From IMG/VR virus record IMGVR_UViG_3300033429_000014, positions 1 through 29,539 of that record: 29,539 bases of DNA; one strand, written 5' to 3'. This DNA comes from a virus. Position 1 is the stretch's first letter. Each line of letters opens with the position of its first letter. The notes below the pieces were generated by a model. That model saw only the letters and a list, made by a program, of their open reading frames with translations. It was not told the DNA's origin and searched no databases. The position numbers and the translations under genes were made by a program. Positions 5,171 through 12,833 of this stretch are shown here, piece after piece.

Positions 5171-6883
5171 ATGCCAGGTGGTGATTACGTAGAGAGTACG
5201 TGGGTTAATGGAACAACACCAGCAATTAACGCAACAAACCTTAATAACATTGAGGACAAAATAGCAGAACTTGATTCACAATTGGCAAGAAGCCAAGTAA
5301 AATCATTTAAAGAATATGCAAAATACTTTATAGATAGAAGTACAAAAGATATTGAATCATTTGAAGATTCTTCTTTATTTACTAAAGTTGGGGGAGCCGA
5401 TGACGCATTATCAAATGATTATGTTAATTCATTTTGTCATAGGTGCGGCGTAAGATCAACAGCTACAACAAGTACTGTAACATATAGAGGAATGTATAAA
5501 AACATTAGTAGTTTAGATTTATTAACATATAATAGCGGTGGTGTAGCTTCAGACCCGGTTATATTATGGATGTTTTTTATCTCAGATGTGACATATGTAA
5601 CAAAAATTACTTTAAAACTTGGTGATGATAACACAGATAATTATTCCTATGATGCAACAAGTTTATATACTGGTTGGAATATGAGACATGTAAATCAATC
5701 TAGTTTTACAACAAATGGAACCCCGGCAGGATGGGACGATATAACAACAATAAGATGCGAATGGTATTCATCGGGTGCGGCCTCAGGAGCATATATTGTT
5801 TTTGATATTGTCTATTTAGGAAGGCCAAGAATTGGTGATTTATCATCACCTCAACCATTAGTCTTGGATGATGGTAATGGAAATTGGGATATAAAAGTAT
5901 ATGAATTGTATAATGATTTTGCTTTATTCTTTGATAAAGCAGCCAATAAAATAGGTATACAAGATTGTAGTAGATTAAACTATATAAATGACCTCCATGC
6001 ATATTGTACTAAAATTAATTTTATTTGCAAGTTTGAATGGGTTGTGAAGTATGAGGATGAATTAGCAAGTATGTCCTGGATTTATGATGGTGATAATTAT
6101 ATTCAAATTTATATTGAATCGGGAGTAGCGAAACTTTATGCATATGAGGCAGCCTCAGGAACAACGTTAAGTGTAACTTTATCAGATACTTTATTGAAAG
6201 AACAAACAGTAAAAGTATACTTTGAGAAAAATGCTTTACAAGTGAGGGCAATATTTTATTTCGAGAATATGCAGCCAGCATATTTGGAATATGAAACAAC
6301 TATAACGGGTGCCGGTTGTATTTATACAGGACGTGAAACATCGACAGCTTTTAGCTTATTAACTGATATGGTTTTGGGACATCAGCAAGGTTTACAAACA
6401 ATAGAAGATAATAACCAAAATAAAATAAAAATAAAACAAATAGATGAAAGTGTAACAAGTAGTGTAACATTTCAAGATGATGACGAATTATTTCTAGATA
6501 TTGAACCTTATGCAGTTTATGAAATAGTTTTGTTAGCACACTTTAACAGTGCAAGTTCTACACCAGATATAAAAGCAACTTGGACAGTGTCGGGAGATTT
6601 AGCAATGTTAGGGATGAGAACTTTATTAGGACAATACACTACAACTACAAGTATGGTAGATAGTGGTCATATTAGGTTAACATCTTATGACAATATAGCA
6701 ATGACAATACCCTATGGTAATGATGGTACATCATCAAGAAATTCGCCTATTCATGAAAGATTTTTAATTAGGGCGGGCGCTTATGGTGGCAGACTTCAAT
6801 TCCAATGGGCGCAAAATACATCAGACGCAACAGCATCAATAATATTAGCAGGTTCTTATATAAAAGCAACAAAGTTTAATTAA
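5171..6883 (+). CDS. Receptor-binding / tail fibre protein
   Basis: The protein is 570 residues long. I chose the ATG at 5171 because AGGAGG (5158-5163) is spaced 7 bases before it; an in-frame TTG at 5153 lies in the T-run of the hairpin. The N-terminus, with WVNGTTPAINATNLNNIEDK, is typical of phage tail appendage proteins that attach to the baseplate through a short helix. The middle region is rich in beta strands and aromatic residues. It looks like two lectin-type jelly rolls, the second (about residues 240-400) resembling a laminin-G-like domain. The last 150 residues end in WAQNTSDATASIILAGSYIK, a pattern common at the tips of tail fibres. It should bind a cell-surface sugar. Its position before the terminase genes, far from the tail genes, is unusual. 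Confidence 0.75.
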   Translation: MPGGDYVESTWVNGTTPAINATNLNNIEDKIAELDSQLARSQVKSFKEYAKYFIDRSTKDIESFEDSSLFTKVGGADDALSNDYVNSFCHRCGVRSTATTSTVTYRGMYKNISSLDLLTYNSGGVASDPVILWMFFISDVTYVTKITLKLGDDNTDNYSYDATSLYTGWNMRHVNQSSFTTNGTPAGWDDITTIRCEWYSSGAASGAYIVFDIVYLGRPRIGDLSSPQPLVLDDGNGNWDIKVYELYNDFALFFDKAANKIGIQDCSRLNYINDLHAYCTKINFICKFEWVVKYEDELASMSWIYDGDNYIQIYIESGVAKLYAYEAASGTTLSVTLSDTLLKEQTVKVYFEKNALQVRAIFYFENMQPAYLEYETTITGAGCIYTGRETSTAFSLLTDMVLGHQQGLQTIEDNNQNKIKIKQIDESVTSSVTFQDDDELFLDIEPYAVYEIVLLAHFNSASSTPDIKATWTVSGDLAMLGMRTLLGQYTTTTSMVDSGHIRLTSYDNIAMTIPYGNDGTSSRNSPIHERFLIRAGAYGGRLQFQWAQNTSDATASIILAGSYIKATKFN

Positions 6884-6908
6884 AAAAAATAAAAAGGAAT
6901 GATAAGAA

Positions 6909-7373
6909 ATGCCAAAAATAAAAGATGTAAAAAGACATAAAGAATTAAAATTAGATCAATTTAAAAAAGTAGTTAGTTTATTCTTACAGGGTGTAAGGGA
7001 TTTTGGCTCTCAACGTGCGGGTGCAAGATACGCGGGAGTATCTAATAGGACAATAGTAGATTATTTAAATAAATATCCTAAATTTAAAGAAGAATATTTA
7101 GAAGCTCAGCAATATTATATAGGCACTTTAGAAGAAATTGCTTCTATGAGGTCCAAAAAATATTCAGACGGTTTATTAAATAGACAATTAGTAGCTTATG
7201 ACCCGGGACGATACGCAAAAGGACCGGAAACAGTAATACAAAACAACAATACTTATAATATAGAAGCAGGGCAAGCAATAAGAACAGCAGGGATAGCAGC
7301 AAAACAATTAAGATTAGAGAGAAAGCAAATATTAAATGTGGCGCAAATTGATCAAATGAAAAATAAAGAGTAG
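6909..7373 (+). CDS. Terminase small subunit
   Basis: The 154-residue protein directly precedes the large terminase and has a helix-turn-helix in its N-terminal third: RAGARYAGVSNRTIVDYLNK, followed by PKFKEEYLEAQ. That matches phage small terminases, which bind the packaging start site and hand DNA to the large subunit. The middle (EEIASMRSKKYSDGLLNRQL) is likely the oligomerisation region. The C-terminus is basic and helical, where contact with the large subunit is expected. An AAGGAA ribosome binding site lies about 10 bases before the ATG. Its stop codon abuts the next start. Confidence 0.8.
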   Translation: MPKIKDVKRHKELKLDQFKKVVSLFLQGVRDFGSQRAGARYAGVSNRTIVDYLNKYPKFKEEYLEAQQYYIGTLEEIASMRSKKYSDGLLNRQLVAYDPGRYAKGPETVIQNNNTYNIEAGQAIRTAGIAAKQLRLERKQILNVAQIDQMKNKE

Positions 7374-8798
7374 GTGGCAAATGTGGGAGCATTAGCGGCA
7401 AATATGAATTTAATAAAAACTTTAGCACAATATTATAATGACCCTGTAATGTTTGGAACTGACTTTTTAGGTGCTAAATACACAGATTATCAACAAGAAA
7501 TAATGTACGGTATAGCAGATTACAACAAGGTGGCATGGCGTAGTTGTCATGGAGTAGGTAAGACTTATACAGCAAGTGACATAGCTTTATGGTTTTTAAT
7601 TACTAGACACAACTCTAGGGTAATAACCACAGCTTCTTTATGGAGGCAAGTAAAGTTATTATGGAGTGAAATAAGAACAAAAGCAATAAGATTAAGACAA
7701 AATAAAATAATAAATATATATATAAATGACAACACTTATGATTTGAGATTATCGGCTACATGGTTTGCACAAGGTATGGCATCAGATGACCCGGAGAAAT
7801 TGGAGGGTCAACATGCAGAAGATATTTTATTTATAGTAGATGAAGCTAAATTGGTAAATGAAAGAACTTTTAAAAGCATCTCAGGGGCATTAACTTCAGA
7901 GGGTGCAAAGTTATTAATAATTAGCACACCAAGCGAAAATAATGAAGGCTTTTTCTATGATATTTGGAAGCAAGATTATGACTTTAAAAAGTTTCATACT
8001 TCAGCATTTGAAAGTCCAAATGTTAAAGCTAATAAAATTATAGTTCCTGCTTTGGTTACTAATGAATGGGTTAAAGAGTGTAAAAAGGATTGGGGGGAAG
8101 AGTCACCAACATATGTTACTAAAGTGTTAGGGAACTTTCCAAGCAATGAGGGGACGGAAAATAGTTTAATTGCTTATAGTTGGGTTGAAGCAGCTATAGA
8201 AAGAAGTTTAGAAAAATGTAAACCTGTAGAAATTAGTTGTGATGTTGCAAGGTTTGGAACAGATACAACAGTTATTATGAAAAGAGACGGACCAGTGGCA
8301 AGACTTATAAAGAAGATAAATAAAAGGGATACCATGGAAGTAGCAGGAGAAGTCAAAAGAGCTTATGAAGATTTACACGCTAGTTGTGCAAAGATTGATA
8401 CTATTGGCATAGGTGCGGGAGTTTATGACAGATTAAAGGAACAACAAGTAAGGGTGGTAAGTTGTAATAATAGTGAAAAACCTTCAAAACAAAATGAATC
8501 TAAATTTTATAATTTAAGATCAGAGGGTTATTGGAACTTAAGAGAGTTATTCAAAAAAGGTTTAATAGATATAGAACACAATAAATTATTAATACAGGAA
8601 CTAACAATAATAAAATATTTTATACATTCATCAGGAAAGATAATAATTGAATCTAAGGATGAAATAAAAAAACAGTTGGGAAGGTCCCCGGATTATGCAG
8701 ACTCTCTCATGTATTTGTTTTTAAATAAGGGCATAGGAAATATAAAAGATTTAACCATATATGAAAGTGACAATTATGAAGATGTTTCAAATTGGTAA
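7374..8798 (+). CDS. Terminase large subunit
   Basis: The packaging motor and headful nuclease is 474 residues long. The ATPase half has the Walker A variant SCHGVGKT at residues 57-64 (K63), Walker B ILFIVDEA at 151-158 (D156, E157) and the coupling motif STP at 184-186. The nuclease half begins around residue 285 with SCDVARFGTD, in which D290 is the first metal ligand of the RNase H-like fold, and a later acidic cluster lies in RSPDYADSLMY. The start is uncertain. GTG at 7374 abuts the small-subunit stop; GTG at 7383 has GGTGG just upstream; and ATG at residue 11 also has a possible site. The 3' end lies inside the first copy of a 58-bp duplication. Confidence 0.92.
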   Translation: MANVGALAANMNLIKTLAQYYNDPVMFGTDFLGAKYTDYQQEIMYGIADYNKVAWRSCHGVGKTYTASDIALWFLITRHNSRVITTASLWRQVKLLWSEIRTKAIRLRQNKIINIYINDNTYDLRLSATWFAQGMASDDPEKLEGQHAEDILFIVDEAKLVNERTFKSISGALTSEGAKLLIISTPSENNEGFFYDIWKQDYDFKKFHTSAFESPNVKANKIIVPALVTNEWVKECKKDWGEESPTYVTKVLGNFPSNEGTENSLIAYSWVEAAIERSLEKCKPVEISCDVARFGTDTTVIMKRDGPVARLIKKINKRDTMEVAGEVKRAYEDLHASCAKIDTIGIGAGVYDRLKEQQVRVVSCNNSEKPSKQNESKFYNLRSEGYWNLRELFKKGLIDIEHNKLLIQELTIIKYFIHSSGKIIIESKDEIKKQLGRSPDYADSLMYLFLNKGIGNIKDLTIYESDNYEDVSNW

Positions 8799-8898
8799 AG
8801 GCAATCAAGAAGTTAATCAAGAAGGTTAACAGATTGTAAAGGTTTCAAATCAGTAAAAGTAATCAAGAAGCTAATCAAAAGGTTAGTAGATTGCAAAG
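8784..8898 (+). repeat. 58-bp imperfect tandem duplication across the terminase-portal junction
   Basis: Copy 1 (8784-8841) and copy 2 (8842-8898) both begin GTTTCAAAT and end ATTG(T/C)AAAG, with a single-base length difference and scattered substitutions. Each contains two sub-repeats of AATCAAGAAG. Copy 1 includes the end of the large terminase gene. Copy 2 is open in the frame of the portal gene and would read FQISKSNQEANQK, while copy 1 read from the ATG at 8782 gives MFQIGKGNQEVNQ. The two are therefore also related as protein sequence. The gap between the genes (8799-8911) holds only this element and the portal ribosome binding site. Confidence 0.8.
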
Positions 8899-8911
8899 GG
8901 AGTTGACTTTA

Positions 8912-10753
8912 ATGGCAGAAATAGGAGCAATAGGGAGAGGCAAAAGCGCATTATTTGAGTATAACCTAGCAACAGATGAATATTTAAACAAATTAAGATG
9001 GCCGGATTATATTGAAGTTTATGAGAAAATGAAAAGAAGTGATTCCCAAATTAAGGCTATGTTATTAGTTTTAGAATTGCCTATACGTTCGACAAAATGG
9101 TTTGTGGAACCAGCAGATAAAAGTACAAAAGCGCAGACAATAGCAGACTTTGTAAATGCGAATTTATTTAATGCAAAGATGGAGCAGCATTTTGATGATT
9201 TTTTAAGACAAGCGTGTTCAATGTTTGCATTTGGACATAGTATTTTTGAAATAGTTTATCAAGTAAATAAGAAGAAAGAAATCACTTGGAAAAAGTTTGC
9301 ACCAAGACCAGTAAGTACTATATATGATTTTTTGTATGATGAAGTAGGGGACCTTGAAAAGATACAACAATACAAAATAGATAATGCATGGGAAATTGTA
9401 GATATACCAAAAAATAAATTATTGTTCTTTTCTCATAGGATGGAAAATGGAGATGTTCGCGGGCAATCCACGTTAAGAGCTGCCTATAAACATTGGAGCA
9501 TAAAAGATTTTTTATACAAGATAATAAATGTAGGGATAGAAAGAAACTTTGTTGGAACCCCTACAATAACTTTACCACCAAACGCGACAGATACAGATAT
9601 AGAAAGGGCAGAAAAAATAGTTAAAAGTTTGAGAAGTCACTCGATGGGTGGAGCTACTATCCCAGAAGGATATATATTAAGTATGTTTGAAGGCAAAAGA
9701 CCTTTAAACGATATTATGCCCTACATTGAACATCAAGACTTAATGATTGTTAGATCAATACTAGCACAATTTATAAATTTAGGTAGTGGAAATGTTGGTA
9801 GTTTTGCATTAAGTAAAGACCAGAGTGATTTATTTTTAATGATGTTAGAGGCAGAAGCAAAGTATATAGCTAACACATTTAATACTCAAGCAATCCCACA
9901 ACTAGTTAACTATAATTTTAATACTGATCTATACCCTAAACTATGTTTTAAAAGTTTTGGAGGTCAGGAAAAATTAGTAGATACTTTAAAAACAATAGTA
10001 GATGGTGGCATAGTAATACCAGATAAAGATTTGGAAAAATGGATGAGAGATTTATTAGAACTACCAGAAAAAGCAGAAAAGATAATAGAACCCATGGAAG
10101 GTGTTCAGAGTACAAATAATATTGTTCAAAGTGTATCAGGGGAAAACAAAAAAGAAGGACCAGAAAAGAAAATAAAAGATGAAATAAAAGAAATTTTACC
10201 AAAAGAGACAGAAGAAGAAAACAAACAGGAAGATATAAAAAATAAAACTAAAATAAAAGAAGAAAAAATAGATGATAAGAAAAAAAAGTTAACTGAGTTA
10301 TCTGGAATATGGAAGAGAGATTTAACAGATTTTGAAAAAGAAATATATTTGAGTGATATAGAGAAAGATTTTGACACTTTGGAAGAAGCATTTAAAAGGG
10401 ATGGACATAAAATAATAAGAATGCAAGTGAAAGACTTAAGTGAGAAAGCTAAAAAAACTAAAATGGAAAATTTAGCTTCTTTAAATGTAAGGTATAAAGG
10501 GGAAATGGCTAACTTTGTATTTAAACATTTTAAGGAAGCATTTAATACAGGTTCTAAACAAGTACAAAAAGAGTTGGACACGAAAGAACCAAGCATAGAT
10601 TTAACAGCTATACGCGCGCAAGCCTCAATAACAGCAAATAATATTAGTGAAAGAGTAAAGACAACTTATTTATCAGAATACTTTAATAATTTATCATTAG
10701 GGGATTTAAACAAGGCAGCAAAAAGAGCAGAAAGAGCAGTATTAAGGGGTTGA
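8912..10753 (+). CDS. Portal protein, Mu gp29-like (DUF935), with C-terminal helical extension
   Basis: The protein is 613 residues. I start at ATG 8912, which has GGGAG (8898-8902) 9 bases upstream; an in-frame TTG at 8891 has no site. Residues 1 to about 400 match the Mu-type portal family: an early helical region with SDSQIKAMLLVLELPIRSTK, then FAFGHSIFEIVYQ, FAPRPVSTIYDF and ENGDVRGQSTLRAAYKHW. The portal forms the ring at the capsid vertex through which DNA passes. Residues about 405-465 form a lysine/glutamate-rich linker. The last 150 residues are helical, with KRDLTDFEKEIYLSDIEKDF and EKAKKTKMENL. They resemble the helical N-terminal part that usually begins MuF/SPP1 gp7-type head proteins, which the next gene lacks. 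The next start is 4 bases downstream. Confidence 0.88.
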   Translation: MAEIGAIGRGKSALFEYNLATDEYLNKLRWPDYIEVYEKMKRSDSQIKAMLLVLELPIRSTKWFVEPADKSTKAQTIADFVNANLFNAKMEQHFDDFLRQACSMFAFGHSIFEIVYQVNKKKEITWKKFAPRPVSTIYDFLYDEVGDLEKIQQYKIDNAWEIVDIPKNKLLFFSHRMENGDVRGQSTLRAAYKHWSIKDFLYKIINVGIERNFVGTPTITLPPNATDTDIERAEKIVKSLRSHSMGGATIPEGYILSMFEGKRPLNDIMPYIEHQDLMIVRSILAQFINLGSGNVGSFALSKDQSDLFLMMLEAEAKYIANTFNTQAIPQLVNYNFNTDLYPKLCFKSFGGQEKLVDTLKTIVDGGIVIPDKDLEKWMRDLLELPEKAEKIIEPMEGVQSTNNIVQSVSGENKKEGPEKKIKDEIKEILPKETEEENKQEDIKNKTKIKEEKIDDKKKKLTELSGIWKRDLTDFEKEIYLSDIEKDFDTLEEAFKRDGHKIIRMQVKDLSEKAKKTKMENLASLNVRYKGEMANFVFKHFKEAFNTGSKQVQKELDTKEPSIDLTAIRAQASITANNISERVKTTYLSEYFNNLSLGDLNKAAKRAERAVLRG

Positions 10754-10757
10754 TAAA

Positions 10758-12122
10758 ATGAATTTATTAGAAGAAATAAATAATATAGTACTAGCAGAGG
10801 TTAACCCCTATGACAATATATTAACTCAAAACCTAACAGGAATAGGCACTATGATAAATGTGGGCAGGGATAGAACAGCAATAGAAAAAGCGAATTTAGT
10901 GCAATATTCGGCAATTTTAGACAAGAAAGTTTGCCCATTATGCGAACATTTGGACGGGAATGTAACAAAGGTAGGTAGTCCAGAATATTTTCATTATATG
11001 CCTAGGGTACATCATAATTGCAGATGTATATATGTTTATATAAGTAGGGATGAATCGAGACAGCCGGACATATTTTTTCCTAAAGTCCCGGAAGATATGG
11101 AGAAATTAGGAAGCTTGATAAGTGAAACGATATCGACAGGCGGAGCAGTTGCAACAATGACAAGTGTTCAGGGTATTATTGCAACAGGTTCAAAATACAA
11201 TAATATTGATAACTTAGAAGATAGATTGAATGAATTTGAGGGAGAAGACAGACAATTATTGATTGATTATATAGCTCAATTACCCGAGGACGATTACCCA
11301 ATTGGGGTTATTGATCAGTGGTTAAGTAAAATGAACCAATATAAATTTATGGTGAAAAATCAAGATATTGGAGAAATGCATGATCAATTACATAGGGTAT
11401 ATAGAGATTATTTAGAGGAAGCGTTTATGGATATAGATATTAATTTTGTATTTGGTTCTAATCTAGATTATAAATTGGGACCTGATGTAAAAGATGCAGC
11501 AAGGCAATATCAAATAATAAATTTTATGCATAGTCATTTAGATGCAGTTTTACCAGGTAACAATTTTAAAAAGTCTATGATAACAGAATATAAAATTGAG
11601 AACTTAGGAGCGAGTACATCCGGGCAGCTTGCACACTCTATATATAATAAAGAAGTAAGAAAATTATCTATAAGTGAAAGTGTTTTTAAAATGGATAATG
11701 AACCAAGCGCAGCAACAATAAAAAACGAAATGAATAGTGCGTGGGCAACACAAATAGAAGGAGAGAATTTTGATCTTATAAATAATAAAACATATACTTT
11801 AATACATGAGTTAGGACATGCGGCAGATTTAAAATTGAATGAAAAATATAATAAGGAACTTGATTTAATAACTAGTAAAAAGACTAAATACGAAATGTGG
11901 TCAGTGAAAAATTTAAATAAAAAAGATAACTTTACAGCTCCGTCCGAATACGGAAAAACAAAAGTTGAGGAAAGATTTGCCGAAAGTTTTGTTGATTTAT
12001 GTTTGAATGAAAATCCAATGCCTAGCAGTATAGAAATATCTGAAGCTTTAGGAATTGACCATAAGGATTTATACATAAAGCCGGAGCAGTTTAGCAAATT
12101 AATAAACAAGTTAGAGTTTTAA
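10758..12122 (+). CDS. MuF-type minor head protein fused to a HExxH zinc metallopeptidase domain
   Basis: The 454-residue protein has the cysteine/histidine core of the Mu gpF / SPP1 gp7 family at residues 50-95: LDKKVCPLCEHLDG (C59, C62) and PRVHHNCRC (H85, H86, C88, C90). Such proteins bind the portal and are packaged in the head. After a helical linker the C-terminus holds a zincin domain: TLIHELGHAAD with H350-E351-H354, then SEYGKTKVEERFAESF (E404-F411), where E409 could be the third zinc ligand. That arrangement is like lethal-factor-type metallopeptidases. MuF proteins with toxin domains are a known class of phage-borne polymorphic toxins. Here the domain could act on the host after injection, or on capsid proteins. 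The ribosome binding site GGGG overlaps the portal end, suggesting coupled translation. Confidence 0.82.
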   Translation: MNLLEEINNIVLAEVNPYDNILTQNLTGIGTMINVGRDRTAIEKANLVQYSAILDKKVCPLCEHLDGNVTKVGSPEYFHYMPRVHHNCRCIYVYISRDESRQPDIFFPKVPEDMEKLGSLISETISTGGAVATMTSVQGIIATGSKYNNIDNLEDRLNEFEGEDRQLLIDYIAQLPEDDYPIGVIDQWLSKMNQYKFMVKNQDIGEMHDQLHRVYRDYLEEAFMDIDINFVFGSNLDYKLGPDVKDAARQYQIINFMHSHLDAVLPGNNFKKSMITEYKIENLGASTSGQLAHSIYNKEVRKLSISESVFKMDNEPSAATIKNEMNSAWATQIEGENFDLINNKTYTLIHELGHAADLKLNEKYNKELDLITSKKTKYEMWSVKNLNKKDNFTAPSEYGKTKVEERFAESFVDLCLNENPMPSSIEISEALGIDHKDLYIKPEQFSKLINKLEF

Positions 12123-12135
12123 GGTGGTAATTTTT

Positions 12136-12297
12136 ATGATGGTAATGCCTAAATATTATAGTAGTAAATACTATAATAAAAAAACTGGAATACTTAGTGA
12201 TAAAGCACCAGAAGAATTAAAAGAAGAATTTGAATATTATAAAAGGCCATATGAAACAAAAGGAAAAGATAAAGACACAATTAAAATATTGAGGTGA
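12136..12297 (+). CDS. Small hypothetical protein, 53 aa
   Basis: A 53-residue frame begins at ATG 12136, 9 bases after GGTGG, and ends in TGA overlapping the ribosome binding site of the next gene. The sequence is basic and tyrosine-rich: MVMPKYYSSKYYNKKTG, then a helical APEELKEEFEYYKRPYE. It lies immediately after the MuF-metallopeptidase gene. That is where an immunity protein would be expected if the fusion is a toxin, but it could equally be a small head protein. I do not recognise the family. Confidence 0.55.
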   Translation: MMVMPKYYSSKYYNKKTGILSDKAPEELKEEFEYYKRPYETKGKDKDTIKILR

Positions 12298-12301
12298 TTT
12301 T

Positions 12302-12808
12302 GTGAAAAGAATTTGGGGAAGTTTTGTTAAAAGTCCATGCGGTAACCCAACAGCTACAATAACGAGGCCAGATAATACAACAGCATATGCAGTGGGTGAC
12401 GTTTTCGGACAAAATCCAGCATGTAATACAACTTTTTTAAATGTGTTAAACGAACCGGGAGCAAGTTTTTACCTTGTAGGTATTAAGTTAATTTATAATG
12501 CGTCGGCAGTTCCGGCAAGTATGAGTACTTTTACAATACATTTATTTAATGCAGCACCAACAGCAATAGCGGACAATACAGCATGGGCATTAATAGCAGC
12601 AGATAAAGATAAATATTTAGGTAATGTAGTAATCACTTTGCCGGTTGATTTGGGTGGCGTTTTAATAATGCATATGGATGGGTTGAGCTTAAAGCGTAAA
12701 TTAGCTGCAAGTAGTACAACTTTATACGCTCAATTAGTGACTAATGGGAATTTTACCCCGGCTGCTGAAGATGTTGTAAATGTTTCTTTAGAAATTGAAG
12801 TAGCATAA
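12302..12808 (+). CDS. Virion-associated protein, probable head decoration or fibre protein
   Basis: The 168-residue protein starts with GTG and has GAGGTGA 4 bases upstream. It is rich in alanine, threonine and beta strands and has the pattern TITRPDNTTAYAVGDVFG near the N-terminus, then FYLVGIKLIYNA and FTIHLFNAAPTAIADN. I remember this layout from uncharacterised proteins of phage head modules. With its place between the minor head protein and the protease-scaffold, this supports a virion role. No enzyme motif is visible. Assignment as head rather than tail is from position only. Confidence 0.6.
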   Translation: MKRIWGSFVKSPCGNPTATITRPDNTTAYAVGDVFGQNPACNTTFLNVLNEPGASFYLVGIKLIYNASAVPASMSTFTIHLFNAAPTAIADNTAWALIAADKDKYLGNVVITLPVDLGGVLIMHMDGLSLKRKLAASSTTLYAQLVTNGNFTPAAEDVVNVSLEIEVA

Positions 12809-12833
12809 CAAAGAAAAAGGAGATGAAAAGGAG

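Noticed and set aside
8784-8898. CRISPR array or iteron origin
   Set aside because: There are only two adjacent copies without spacers and with many differences, and no replication initiator gene is next to them.
8891-8911. TTG start of the portal gene at 8891
   Set aside because: It has no ribosome binding site, while ATG 8912 has GGGAG at a good distance. It remains possible only if the duplicated leader is translated.
10126-10596. 156-residue antisense frame
   Set aside because: It is a shadow of the lysine/glutamate-rich part of the portal gene (antisense of AAA/GAA codons gives phenylalanine and serine); no initiation signal.
10740-10760. Programmed +1 frameshift joining portal and MuF genes
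   Set aside because: The MuF frame is open upstream only to 10746, no known shift-prone sequence is present, and the MuF gene has its own ribosome binding site and ATG.
11534-12109. 191-residue antisense frame
   Set aside because: It lies wholly within the metallopeptidase half of the minor head gene, where zinc-site residues show the + strand is coding, and the product is low-complexity hydrophobic.
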